This document shows, one piece after another, positions 26,030 through 34,174 of a stretch of DNA of 64,000 nucleotides. The stretch comes from Spartobacteria bacterium LR76 (GTDB lineage: Bacteria > Verrucomicrobiota > Verrucomicrobiia > Chthoniobacterales > Terrimicrobiaceae). The notes beneath the pieces were generated by a model. That model had not been told where the DNA came from, did no database searches, and saw only the letters and a list, made by a program, of their open reading frames with translations. A program made the position numbers and the translations under genes. The first letter of the stretch is position 1. Every line of letters begins with the position of its first letter. Location: positions 186,001-250,000 of the forward strand of contig QAYZ01000012.1 of assembly GCA_003054655.1 (NCBI GenBank), written 5' to 3'.

Positions 26030-26977
26030 ATGAGTACACTAGTTCGATGGCCTTTGCCGGTTAAGCTCGAATCTGTTGAAGGGGGAAGCGAGCCATTTCC
26101 GGCGTACGAAGACTCAACTGAATTATATTCGGAAGAAAGTTGGCGGCGTACTAAAGAGAATAGTTTAGAACTTCTTCCTGATGGTTTTTTTAGCCAAGAT
26201 TTTCCTCGGAATTTAGCTTGTATTTTTTTCCGGAAAGTCAATGAGCGTCGTGATTTTATAGGAAGTATCGGCGATTTTGAAGTTGAGCTAGAGGTTGATG
26301 ATAAGAGTGCGTTGGAATTTCCCGAACGAATTAGGGATATTCGTTACGCGCAAAGCGCTCTTTCAGGTCACGGTAATGCTCCGGTTATAGAAAATAGATG
26401 CCTTGTTAAGGATCTTATCCCGTCGGAGATCTTGCAAATTGCGGAAATTTCCGCTACCGGAAATTCTGAAAGAATAGTGACGAGACGGGGGGAGGTCTGT
26501 TTCTTTGAGCGTTTCTTGGACGCTTTCGACCGGGTCACAAGGATTCGAATTCCCACTGATAGAGATATTGAGAGATATGTAATTGAGATACATAGGGATT
26601 CTTTGGATCTTGCACGAGCGATCATTAACGCAATTGTGTCGGGCGGCGATGTTATTGCTGTTGTAAGCGTAGATGCCAATCTAGATATTTTCGTAAATGG
26701 AGATCTTGTTGAGAATAGAATCCCCAGAAAGTTTTTATATGCGGTGTCGATCCTTCATCTTCGTCACCAAGCCGAATTTTCTCTCGAAGAGTTTAGTGAG
26801 TTGTGGGGTTCTTTGATTGATGTAAGAGCGTTTAATAATCACGTAAATGCGGTGAGAAGACAGTGTGGGCTTTCAACTTTCTGGAATTCTTCGGGCGGAT
26901 ATAGACGGATTTATGGCTTATCTTGGAATATTCAAGCAACGGAAGAGGATATAAGAAGAAAACTATCTTCTCTCTGA
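26030..26977 (+). CDS. Unknown protein with possible C-terminal winged helix
   Basis: A 315-residue cargo protein, AT-rich compared with the integrase. Most of it matches nothing I know. The last ~80 residues (RKFLYAVSILHLRHQAEFSL ... NAVRRQCG ... SGGYRRIYGLSW) resemble the shape of an OmpR-type DNA-binding domain, in which an arginine-rich recognition helix is followed by a G-G-Y hairpin. If so, it may be a regulator of the element. It lies 22 bases after int. Confidence 0.5.
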   Translation: MSTLVRWPLPVKLESVEGGSEPFPAYEDSTELYSEESWRRTKENSLELLPDGFFSQDFPRNLACIFFRKVNERRDFIGSIGDFEVELEVDDKSALEFPERIRDIRYAQSALSGHGNAPVIENRCLVKDLIPSEILQIAEISATGNSERIVTRRGEVCFFERFLDAFDRVTRIRIPTDRDIERYVIEIHRDSLDLARAIINAIVSGGDVIAVVSVDANLDIFVNGDLVENRIPRKFLYAVSILHLRHQAEFSLEEFSELWGSLIDVRAFNNHVNAVRRQCGLSTFWNSSGGYRRIYGLSWNIQATEEDIRRKLSSL

Positions 26978-26990
26978 ACTGGCGCCTATC

Positions 26991-27013
26991 CTCCGTTCGG
27001 GACTCGAACGGAG
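26991..27013. terminator. Hairpin downstream of the unknown regulator-like gene
   Basis: Perfect 9-bp stem CTCCGTTCG / CGAACGGAG with a 5-base loop, 13 bases after the stop codon. There is no U-run, so it may be a Rho-assisted terminator or an RNA-stability element. Confidence 0.45.
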
Positions 27014-27446
27014 TTCGTGAGTTTTCGCTTGAGAGCGAGATTGGTATAGAAGAGGTGATTAATCTAAAAATTAACGATTAGCGTAATAATACGCTTTGCT
27101 TGGAAAAGCGGTTCATCGTTTGCGGACACCATCACTTCTGGGATTTGTGATGAGGACAATATTAACCCGCTGGGCGTGCGAGTTAAGGTGGTTAGAGATC
27201 AACTTCATTTCATGATGAGGAACGGCTTCGCTCGATCAGTGCGAGCGATCGTGAGTTATATCTAAAGAGGTTCTCGCCATTTGGAGAGCACCTGCTTGGC
27301 TCAAGATCTCGGGCGACGCCCTAAAGGGCGCGGCTGTCCACTGCGGTTGGTGTGATTTGTTGGACGGTTGGTTTTGTGATTGGTCCTGGTGGGTTCGACA
27401 GTCCCATTGCGCTCAGCCCGTGAACCGACATAGCAAAATTTCGTAA
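27014..27446. other. Intergenic stretch without a supported gene
   Basis: 433 bases with short dyads (for example CGCCC-TAAA-GGGCG near 27316) but no convincing open frame, RNA gene or repeat array. Confidence 0.5.
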
Positions 27447-27575
27447 GGGGTCTATACGCCTAAGTCGCGCAACGTTGCATATGAGGTGGCGGCTAGAAAG
27501 CTGTTAAAGGGTGTTGACGTCAGGGAGGACTACGAATGCCTGACTGGAGGTTTGCAGAAAGTGCTAAAAATCTAA
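27447..27575 (+). pseudogene. Possible coding remnant (3' end)
   Basis: A 42-codon frame preceded by an in-frame stop reads KSRNVAYEVAARKLLKGVD then REDYECLTGGLQKVLKI and stop. The amphipathic helix and codon use look coding, but there is no good start (a GTG exists at 27485). It may be the end of a decayed gene or a small gene. Low confidence. Confidence 0.25.
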
Positions 27576-27582
27576 CCAGAGT

Positions 27583-27666
27583 TCCTAGCCCTTCCTATTT
27601 CTACCTGAGGGGACTCCTAATCTACTCCTAAAAATTCCTAACTCATTGAAAAACAGTTTGTTAGGA
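27583..27666. repeat. Helically phased TCCTA iterons before the HTH gene
   Basis: TCCTA occurs at 27583, 27593, 27615, 27626 and 27636, i.e. spacings of 10, 22, 11 and 10 bases, which keeps all copies on one face of the helix. An inverted copy, TTAGGA (27661), overlaps the ribosome-binding site of the HTH gene. Candidate binding array for the small HTH protein or for replication initiation. Confidence 0.5.
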
Positions 27667-27674
27667 GGCAAGTT

Positions 27675-27884
27675 GTGATCGTGAAAAAGAAAAAACACAT
27701 CGAAAATAACACGCTTCAAATGCGTTCTGTATACACGGTCGGGCAGCTCGCTGCTCACTGGGGGGTCTCCACCAAGTCCGTATATCGGCTTATCAAGCGG
27801 GGGATCATCCGACCATGTGTAGTCCTTCGGAAGTACCTGATCACTGAAGACGAGGCAGCGAGGGTACTTCAAGAAAGCATCTAG
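27675..27884 (+). CDS. Excisionase-like helix-turn-helix protein
   Basis: A 69-residue basic protein with a MerR/AlpA-type HTH: YTVGQLAAHWGVSTKSVYRL followed by IRPCVVLRKYLITEDEAARV. This size and motif are typical of recombination directionality factors or element regulators. GTG start at 27675 after the ribosome-binding site TTAGGAGG. Directly downstream of the TCCTA iterons, which it could bind and autoregulate. Confidence 0.75.
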   Translation: MIVKKKKHIENNTLQMRSVYTVGQLAAHWGVSTKSVYRLIKRGIIRPCVVLRKYLITEDEAARVLQESI

Positions 27885-27921
27885 AAGAGAAAATAGGTAA
27901 CCAACACAAATAAAATAAGTT

Positions 27922-28188
27922 ATGATGAAATACGAAAATACAGAAACGAAGGAGCAATCCTTTGAAAGCTTCCTCACTGGAGGCTTGGCGACAACCAGGC
28001 TGGGCTCATACGTGGGTATCCTTATTGCAGAGGCTCGCAGATGCCAGTTGACATGGGCAGAGGCGATTTCCGCCATTCGGTCTCATTGTCAATCCCCTGC
28101 GTTCCTCCAACAGGTTGAAAAGAAGGCTCTCGGGGCTTGGGACTACATGAACAAGCAGCAGGAGGTCGTTGGACATGGAAATATCTAG
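27922..28188 (+). CDS. Small unknown protein of the replication module
   Basis: An 88-residue soluble helical protein (FESFLTGGLATTRLGSYVGI ... TWAEAISAIRSHCQS). It ends 14 bases inside the primase-helicase gene, so the two are probably co-translated. No family recognised. Confidence 0.55.
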   Translation: MMKYENTETKEQSFESFLTGGLATTRLGSYVGILIAEARRCQLTWAEAISAIRSHCQSPAFLQQVEKKALGAWDYMNKQQEVVGHGNI

Positions 28189-30079
28189 TCAAGTCTCTGG
28201 AAACAAGGCGGTTGAGGATATTCTCGCGCTCTTGGGGCAGGAAGCAGTTTTGCTTCCTGTCTCAAAAAAGGCAAAAGCTCCTAGCCTCCCGAATTGGAAC
28301 AAGCTGGATCACTCCTGCATGCTCGATCCAGTTCACCTGGAATCGCTCACCCGTGGAAACATTGGCGTGCTTCTCGGAGCTCCCTCGGGAGGGCTTTGTA
28401 CGATCGATGTCGACGACGACGATCAGGCAGAGGCGTTTCTTGCCCTCAATCCACAACTCCAGGCTACCCTACAAACGAGAGGATGCCGGGGCCGAAACTT
28501 CTGGGTGCGTATGGATGGGGAGTATCCAGCACTCACAAAGTTGGTCATTCTGGAAGGCACTGCCTGGGGAGAATTCCGCTCCACAGGAGGACAAACCGTC
28601 ATCAGCGGAGAGCACCCGAAAGGCATGCCCTACCAATACATCTGCAAGCAACCTCCAGTCAGATTGCGCTTTGAAGAGCTCAATTGGCCTCAAAACCTCA
28701 AGCTACCATGGATCAAAGATCCTTTTGAGGTGCTTTCTGAGAAAGAAGGGCCGTTGATTGATATCCGGGCAAACGGGGTAACTCGCCTAAACAGTAAGGC
28801 CATGGCAGAGAAGTTGTTGATGGAGAATCACTTCGACTACGATCGACAGGAGAAGAATCTCTACCAATATGATCCCGAAAGAGGCGTCTACTCTGTAGCT
28901 GGCGAGGAATTGCTGGACTTCGTGTCCCAAGAAATCAAACGGGTTGCAGACGAGACAGGTAGAGAGGATCTGACGATCAATCGGAACAATCACCAAATTG
29001 CTTCCATTGTCGACTCCATGAGGGCAAAACTGGCCAGAACGAGGCTGAGCAACCCTGACGCAGTTGAAAATGCCATCGTTGTAAAGAACGGGGTGCTGGA
29101 ACTGACGGCTGAAGGTGGCGTACTGACGACCTTTCATCCTCGGCACAGGAGTCGCAACCAAATTCCGATCGATTTCAATCCAGAGGCAAGGTGTAACCGC
29201 TTCTTGAATGAAGTTTTACGGCCCGTTCTGTCGGAAGACGACATTGAAGTCCTTCAAACGTACATGGGAAGCGTCCTTCTAGGGCGAAACACGTCCCAGC
29301 GGATCCTCCTACTCTGTGGACCTGCGGGTAGCGGAAAATCTACGGTCGTGGAGATCATCGAGCGCCTAATTGGACTCGAGAACACGGCTGAGCTTCGCAT
29401 GGATCATCTGGATGGACGGTTCGAGATGTATTCGGCTCGCAACGCGACCTTGTTGACAGGGAAGGATGTTCGCTCTGACTTCTTGGGAAAGAAGACCGCT
29501 AGCATGTTGAAGAAGCTGTCTGGGGGTGATGCCATCCGTGTCGAACAAAAGGGGGGCGCGTCTTTTGATGTCGCCAAGCCCTTTCACATCATCATCACGG
29601 CAAATACCAAGCTGACGATAAACCTCGATGCAGATATTGATGCGTGGAATCGACGGCTTGTCCTGATTGAATTCCAGCCTGCGCGTAATCGGCTTGTTGT
29701 GCCTGAGTTTGCGCAGGTGCTATTAAGAGAGGAGGCCTCGGGCATACTTGACTTCTTCGTGGAGGGAGCAAGAAAGTTTCTGGAACACGGTATCACCCTG
29801 TCCCAGGAACAGAAAGATAAGACCTACAGTATGCTTCTGGAGTCGGATTCTATCCGATGCTTCGCTGAGACGGCGGTGGAACCAGCCGCTGATAAAGCCG
29901 TCAGTTCATCGGAACTGTATGCGCAATACTCGGAGTTTTGTGAAACCCGTAGTTGGGTTGCCCGACCTAAGTCATCCTTTTGTAAGGAGATAGCAGCGCA
30001 TCTATTCGAGCTCTACGGAGTGCGTAGCTCGCATGATATCGGTACAAATCGGGGGTATCGAGGAATAGGAGTTAAATAA
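28175..30079 (+). CDS. Prim-Pol primase fused to SF3 (D5/P4-type) helicase
   Basis: A 634-residue replication protein. Residues ~25-160 resemble the bifunctional primase/polymerase domain (LLPVSKKAKAPSLPNW, catalytic acidic TIDVDDDDQAEA, and WGEFRSTGGQTVISGE). A D5_N-like region follows, then an SF3 helicase domain with Walker A LLCGPAGSGKSTVVEII (~residue 383) and later ITANTKLTINLDADIDAWNR. Such fusions start replication of phages, satellites and integrated plasmids. The ATG at 28175 lies 10 bases after AGGAGG. It suggests the excised element can replicate. Confidence 0.88.
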   Translation: MEISSQVSGNKAVEDILALLGQEAVLLPVSKKAKAPSLPNWNKLDHSCMLDPVHLESLTRGNIGVLLGAPSGGLCTIDVDDDDQAEAFLALNPQLQATLQTRGCRGRNFWVRMDGEYPALTKLVILEGTAWGEFRSTGGQTVISGEHPKGMPYQYICKQPPVRLRFEELNWPQNLKLPWIKDPFEVLSEKEGPLIDIRANGVTRLNSKAMAEKLLMENHFDYDRQEKNLYQYDPERGVYSVAGEELLDFVSQEIKRVADETGREDLTINRNNHQIASIVDSMRAKLARTRLSNPDAVENAIVVKNGVLELTAEGGVLTTFHPRHRSRNQIPIDFNPEARCNRFLNEVLRPVLSEDDIEVLQTYMGSVLLGRNTSQRILLLCGPAGSGKSTVVEIIERLIGLENTAELRMDHLDGRFEMYSARNATLLTGKDVRSDFLGKKTASMLKKLSGGDAIRVEQKGGASFDVAKPFHIIITANTKLTINLDADIDAWNRRLVLIEFQPARNRLVVPEFAQVLLREEASGILDFFVEGARKFLEHGITLSQEQKDKTYSMLLESDSIRCFAETAVEPAADKAVSSSELYAQYSEFCETRSWVARPKSSFCKEIAAHLFELYGVRSSHDIGTNRGYRGIGVK

Positions 30080-30082
30080 ACA

Positions 30083-30388
30083 ATGATTAATCGCAATAAC
30101 ATTAAAAATATGAAGACGAAAGCAGATGGCAGCAAGGTGGGGCAATGCCCCGCCTGCGCAGCTTTCGGCGGTGATAAAAAGGGGGAGCATCTATTTGTCT
30201 CTGACAGCGGGGGATACAGTTGCATTGCCCATCCTAGAGATAAAGAGCACAACAGGCTCATAATGGAGCTCCTCGGAGGTCCGACGGAAACGAAAACTTC
30301 ACCTGAAAGATATCCGCGTGTGACGGTTCGGCCCAAAATCACTCCAGAGCGGAAAGTGATATGTTCTTTCGGGCGAATGCTCTTGTAA
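30083..30388 (+). CDS. CHC2-like zinc-finger protein of the replication module
   Basis: A 101-residue protein immediately after the primase-helicase. GQCPACAAFGGDKKGEHLFV then GGYSCIAHPRDKEHN gives a C-P-x-C ... C-x-x-H layout like the CHC2 zinc-binding domain of DnaG-type primases. It probably provides the DNA-binding finger that the Prim-Pol protein lacks, as a separate polypeptide. Inference from pattern. Confidence 0.6.
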   Translation: MINRNNIKNMKTKADGSKVGQCPACAAFGGDKKGEHLFVSDSGGYSCIAHPRDKEHNRLIMELLGGPTETKTSPERYPRVTVRPKITPERKVICSFGRMLL

Positions 30389-30401
30389 TCGTTGAAAGAA
30401 A

Positions 30402-30450
30402 AAGCCGTGCGCGTTCGCCCTCGCGTTTATGAGGGTGAACGCACGGGCTT
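30402..30450. terminator. Long imperfect hairpin after the replication genes
   Basis: AAGCCGTGCGCGTTCGCCCTC pairs with GAGGGTGAACGCACGGGCTT around an 8-base loop, ~20 bp with two small bulges, 13 bases after the zinc-finger gene. No U-run follows; it may end the replication transcript or be a cis structure. Confidence 0.4.
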
Positions 30451-31064
30451 GTCCATAGGCCTTCGGACGTGTCGGACGGGTGATTCTCTCTGTCCGTTCA
30501 TTGAAGAACACAATGACGGGAATGGGAGGTTTTCCTCGGATTCAAATTCAGGCGTCCGTGCCGTCCGCAATCGTTGCGTGAGCATGGTATAACTAATGGT
30601 GATCCTATACCTCTCTTTGAATAATAATTCCGCTGAGCCAAAAAGCGTGCAAAAAAGATCAGGGTAAGCTATTCTAATATATAGATAGCAGGGGGTCCGG
30701 ATGCGATATCACCATTTTCATAGCGTCTCCGAAAATTATGTAGAGCTTACCCCCAAATGCGTTTCAGCTCTACATAATTTATTTGGCGTAAGTTGCTGTA
30801 GATAAGATCCTTGCTCCGAAGCTCTACAAAAATTACGATTTGCACATTCATTTTTTGTGAAAACGAGCACGCTTTTTACTAAAAAGTGGTATGCTGGAAT
30901 GGGCTGCTGGACGATGAACTATGAGCCCCTGAGAGGCGCTGATCGGCCCGAAAATGGCTCTCCATGAGTGCAAAAAGCGACCAGCTTAGATGGTTCGGCG
31001 AAATATATCACTTTCCGAAAAACACCCCGTCATTCCAACGCAGGAACCGACGCTTGAGATCAGG
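30451..31064. other. Intergenic region of the element, possible origin
   Basis: 614 bases between the replication module and the XRE regulator with no supported gene. Apart from the 15-bp inverted repeat at 30733-30780 and its partial third copy I see no clear structure. Confidence 0.4.
30733..30780. repeat. 15-bp perfect inverted repeat in a gene-free region
   Basis: Arms AAATTATGTAGAGCT (30733-30747) and AGCTCTACATAATTT (30766-30780) flank an 18-base spacer. A third partial copy, AGCTCTACAAAAATTA, lies at about 30820-30835. This stretch is AT-rich and lies between the replication module and the XRE gene. It is a candidate replication origin or operator. Confidence 0.45.
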
Positions 31065-31289
31065 CTAGATGTCCGGACAGCCCTTGAGGAGATCATCCCA
31101 GGTGCACTTTAGAGCTCGCCTGAGGCGTGCAGCGATTTTCACGGTGGGGATCTTCTCCCCTTTCTCCACCTCTTGAAGGAATCGGCGGCTCATATCCGCC
31201 CTTTCTGCCAGTTGCTCCTGAGTCAGACCGTTTTCGGTTCTCAGTCGGTTTACGTTTTTCCCGAAATTCTGGCTGAACTCATCTGTCAC
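31065..31289 (-). CDS. XRE-family helix-turn-helix repressor
   Basis: A 74-residue protein that is nearly all HTH_3: FGKNVNRLRTENGLTQEQLA, ERADMSRRFLQEVEKGEKIP, then TVKIAARLRRALKC. Similar to restriction-control (C) proteins and small phage repressors. Divergent from the PEP-CTERM gene across a region with a perfect palindrome. Likely regulates itself and neighbours. Confidence 0.88.
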   Translation of the reverse strand: MTDEFSQNFGKNVNRLRTENGLTQEQLAERADMSRRFLQEVEKGEKIPTVKIAARLRRALKCTWDDLLKGCPDI

Positions 31290-31323
31290 TTGCTCAGCGT
31301 GTCAGGATTCGCGCTTTCCGAAC

Positions 31324-31345
31324 GCGCGCTATAGCGCGCTTTTTT
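31324..31345 (+). promoter_or_regulatory. Perfect palindrome GCGCGCTATAGCGCGC followed by T6
   Basis: A 16-base self-complementary sequence (31324-31339) plus TTTTTT, between the divergent XRE and PEP-CTERM genes. The form fits an intrinsic terminator reading rightward, but no upstream rightward gene ends here, so an operator for the XRE protein is equally likely. Confidence 0.45.
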
Positions 31346-31384
31346 GCTCGATTTTACCTTGCGGCTCTCTATTCTTTTGCCTGC

Positions 31385-32227
31385 ATGGCCTCCCTACATA
31401 TTGATCACTTTACAGGCTGCCGGTTGAGAGCGGAGGGACTTACGGCATTTCTCCTCCTGCTGCTCATGGGAGTTGTGTTCATTCCTTCATCGCATGGACA
31501 GGTGCTGATCTCTGGCACTCAAACGATTTCGCAGAACTTCAATGCAGTCAGCGGGCAGACTCTTCCCTCGGGATGGCGCATCGTCTACGGGCAGCCCAGC
31601 CCTGTCTGGGGAACTGCTCAAACCCAGACAACCTATGCCGCGTCCAGTGGTACCCCTACATCGAATGGCACGTATTTGTGGTCAAACTCACAGGGAACCG
31701 ATAAGGCCATTGGGGTACTCTCGCAGATCGCCACCCACAGCAGCGTTCTGATGCAGGGAGTCAATGTCTCAGGATCTGCGCTGAACACCTGGACCATCAG
31801 CTATTCCATGGAGGAGTATTATCGGGATAACTCCGACTCACGGGTCGACTTTTACTACAGCCTGGACGGGAGCAATTGGATCTCGGTGTCGCTGGGTCGC
31901 CAATACATGGGCGGGACGAAATACAACTCCCCAGTAGGGTATCTCTTCAACGCTCCTCAGACTGTGACCAAGGCAGCCTTCAGCTTTACCACTCCTGATG
32001 TGAGTTCCGCGAAGTCGGTGTACTTCCGGTGGGATATCTACGTAGCAGGGCCTCTCTCCCAAGGGTGGGGGTTGGACGATGTCGCGATTACCCCGAGCTA
32101 TGTCAGCGTACCCGAGCCGTCGGTTCTTGGCTTCCTCGGGATGGGTGGACTGGCAGGCATTCTCACGATCAGCACCCATTTCTTTCGACAGAAAACACAA
32201 ACCACGAACCAAAGCTTCACATCATGA
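31385..32227 (+). CDS. PEP-CTERM sorting-domain protein
   Basis: A 280-residue secreted protein: N-terminal signal (LTAFLLLLLMGVVFIPSSHG), a beta-rich middle with a pattern of carbohydrate-binding-like domains (SDSRVDFYYSLDGSNWISVS), and a C-terminal sorting tag VPEPSVLGFLGMGGLAGI plus basic tail (FFRQK). PEP-CTERM proteins are cleaved and anchored by exosortase, normally encoded on the host chromosome. Finding one in a mobile element is unusual. Its stop overlaps the start of the next gene (ATGA). Confidence 0.82.
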   Translation: MASLHIDHFTGCRLRAEGLTAFLLLLLMGVVFIPSSHGQVLISGTQTISQNFNAVSGQTLPSGWRIVYGQPSPVWGTAQTQTTYAASSGTPTSNGTYLWSNSQGTDKAIGVLSQIATHSSVLMQGVNVSGSALNTWTISYSMEEYYRDNSDSRVDFYYSLDGSNWISVSLGRQYMGGTKYNSPVGYLFNAPQTVTKAAFSFTTPDVSSAKSVYFRWDIYVAGPLSQGWGLDDVAITPSYVSVPEPSVLGFLGMGGLAGILTISTHFFRQKTQTTNQSFTS

Positions 32228-32403
32228 TCACGGGTTTCCTTCTATTCTTTGCCGCAATGGCGCTTTTGGGAATTGGCTCGCATGCTTCGGGCGTTCCTCA
32301 TCTTTTCTACATATTCTCAATCGCCATCGCGAAGGTGCTGATTATCGGGATCGTGATCGGGATATTCCTGGTCTACCTGTTCACTGGCTGGTGGGCTCCG
32401 TAG
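32224..32403 (+). CDS. Small two-helix membrane protein
   Basis: A 59-residue very hydrophobic protein (LLFFAAMALLGIGSHASGV; AKVLIIGIVIGIFLVYLFTG) coupled to the PEP-CTERM gene by ATGA. No family recognised; may be a partner of the PEP-CTERM product. Confidence 0.55.
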   Translation: MITGFLLFFAAMALLGIGSHASGVPHLFYIFSIAIAKVLIIGIVIGIFLVYLFTGWWAP

Positions 32404-32584
32404 CCTCGGAGGCATGCCATGTGAAACGTACCCCCTCCCCCTGAGTTTCCCTCTTTTGCTGGTATAATTCTGTGAACGCAACCGTTTAGGTGCTGGCGCG
32501 AGTCAGTGCCTCGGTTGATCTCAATCGCATGCGGGAGCAGCCGGTGGCTGTTTTTCTCCATGCCAACCACAGAAAGGAAATCGT

Positions 32585-33076
32585 ATGGCACTCAAGCTCA
32601 TTGCCAGCTACTCGAAACGCCTCGGCCTTCCTGCCTACTCGTCCCACCAGTTCTCCGTCACCATCGAGACGGAATTGACTGGCAACGACGACATCAGCGA
32701 GGAAAGCGCCCGGCTTTACCAAACGCTTCAGCAGAGCGTGGACGATCAAATCCGTCAGCAGGGATTTGTCCCTGTCGAGGGAGGAGGTCACAATGGCCAT
32801 TCCCGCAATGGCGTCAATGGTCACCATGACAACGGAAATTGGCTGTGCTCGGACAAGCAGAAGGATCTCATCCTGAAGCTCATCGAGACGCACAATCTGG
32901 ACAAAGCCGAAATCGAATCCCTCGCTCGCGAGCGGTTTGATAAAGGCGTCAAGCAACTGAACAAGCTGGAGGCGTCTGGTCTCATCGACGAGATGCTGGA
33001 ACGTGCAGGCGAGAAACCCACTCGCGGCACCAATCGCCGAACACGGCCAGTGTACAGAAATGGAGCTGGACGATGA
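32585..33076 (+). CDS. Hypothetical protein coupled to a RecB-like nuclease
   Basis: A 163-residue protein. Residues ~1-60 look like a small beta-rich domain (SSHQFSVTIETELTGNDD), followed by a Gly/His/Asn-rich linker (GGGHNGHSRNGVNGHHDNG) and a helical C-terminal domain (KDLILKLIETHNLDKAEIES). It overlaps the nuclease gene by four bases (ATGA), which indicates co-function. I do not recognise the family. Confidence 0.6.
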   Translation: MALKLIASYSKRLGLPAYSSHQFSVTIETELTGNDDISEESARLYQTLQQSVDDQIRQQGFVPVEGGGHNGHSRNGVNGHHDNGNWLCSDKQKDLILKLIETHNLDKAEIESLARERFDKGVKQLNKLEASGLIDEMLERAGEKPTRGTNRRTRPVYRNGAGR

Positions 33077-33882
33077 ACCGCATCCTCCAAGAGCTGAAGC
33101 AGACCGTTTCAGCCTCCAGGCTCAACACGTTTCACCAATGCCGGTTGAAGTTCTTCTTCCGGTATGTGGCGGAAATCCAGAAGCCGGGTACTCCAGCCTT
33201 GTTCGTTGGGAAAACTGTCCACTCCGTCTTGCAAGGCTGGAACCTTGCGAGATGGAGGGGAGAACCGAGAGGACAGGAGTTCTTCCGTGCCATGTTCGAC
33301 ACACTTTGGAGTGATCCAGAAAGCAATGCCGACATCAGGTGGAGAGGGGAGGAGGATCAGCAAAAAGCTACGGCTTGGAGCATGATCGAGGCCTACTTTC
33401 AGCAAACTCCCATTCCGAAGGGCGAGAAACCCCAGGGAGTGGAGGTGGCGATAGAGGCCGATCTGATCCATCGCGGACTGACCAAGCTGGTGGGCATCAT
33501 CGATCTGGTGCGACCTGGGGGTAGGATCGTGGACTTCAAAACCACGTCCATCACCCCCAGCCCAGAGCGAACATCCCATCAGAACGGGCTGCAACTGACC
33601 TGTTACGGGCTTCTCTATCGGGAGGCCACGGGACAGAGGGAGTCAGGCTTCGAACTGCACCACTTGGTAAAGCTCAAACAGCCCAAGGTGGTGATCGTCG
33701 AAGTCGGCAAGGTCACCCAGGCCCAGGAATCCCGCCTCTATCGCAGCGTCGAAAGCTACCTCACCGGGCTGGAGAATCAGGACTTTGTCCCTTCTCCCGG
33801 CCTGAGCTGCATGGGATGCGAGTATTTTCGCGAGTGCAAGGCGTGGGCCGGGAACTACGTGCAGAGAAAACTGGCTGCGTAA
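33073..33882 (+). CDS. PD-(D/E)XK nuclease, RecB/Cas4-like, with probable iron-sulfur cysteines
   Basis: A 269-residue nuclease. Motifs: His50 in GKTVHSVL, Asp144 in GIIDLVRPGG, D154-x-K156 in IVDFKTT, and the Q-x-x-x-Y helix (NGLQLTCYGLL). Four cysteines, Cys23 and Cys246/249/255 (CMGCEYFREC), have the spacing of the iron-sulfur cluster of Cas4/AddB nucleases. The family acts on DNA ends in recombination, replication or CRISPR adaptation; no CRISPR genes are in the window. Likely acts with the coupled upstream protein. Confidence 0.88.
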   Translation: MNRILQELKQTVSASRLNTFHQCRLKFFFRYVAEIQKPGTPALFVGKTVHSVLQGWNLARWRGEPRGQEFFRAMFDTLWSDPESNADIRWRGEEDQQKATAWSMIEAYFQQTPIPKGEKPQGVEVAIEADLIHRGLTKLVGIIDLVRPGGRIVDFKTTSITPSPERTSHQNGLQLTCYGLLYREATGQRESGFELHHLVKLKQPKVVIVEVGKVTQAQESRLYRSVESYLTGLENQDFVPSPGLSCMGCEYFRECKAWAGNYVQRKLAA

Positions 33883-34036
33883 TCAGGCGCACTCTGAATC
33901 GCTTCTGCGGCTTGTGCCATGACACAGACCCTCCCGGGTTCGGCACTCTAGTGCAGTAGGCGCGCAAATCCCCAATCGAGAGTTGAGGCGAAGACTCGGT
34001 GTCGTCGGCTCGGCTCGTTTCTCCAAGGAGATCGCC

Positions 34037-34126
34037 ATGAACGGAAAATGGCTACCCGTCGTTCTGGCTGCCGCCATGGCAGTCATCACGTTCGTCAAAG
34101 AAATCAACAAGACCAACCAGAAGTAG
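34037..34126 (+). CDS. 29-residue hydrophobic peptide
   Basis: An ATG with a good AAGGAG site opens a 29-codon frame: MNGKWLPVVLAAAMAVITFV then KEINKTNQK. One hydrophobic helix with a short basic tail, followed immediately by an intrinsic terminator. This is the form of a type I toxin or a small membrane peptide. Function unproven. Confidence 0.5.
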   Translation: MNGKWLPVVLAAAMAVITFVKEINKTNQK

Positions 34127-34133
34127 AACCATC

Positions 34134-34158
34134 AAGGCCGGTATTCCCGGCCTTTTTT
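34134..34158 (+). terminator. Intrinsic terminator after the small peptide gene
   Basis: 8-bp perfect stem AAGGCCGG / CCGGCCTT with a 5-base loop, followed by a run of T. Confidence 0.88.
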
Positions 34159-34174
34159 ACAAAAAACCATTCCA

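Noticed and set aside
27341-27480. Possible tmRNA-like or other structured RNA in the gap after the integrase region
   Set aside because: A TTCGAC motif and short dyads are present, but no tRNA-like acceptor or consistent secondary structure could be formed.
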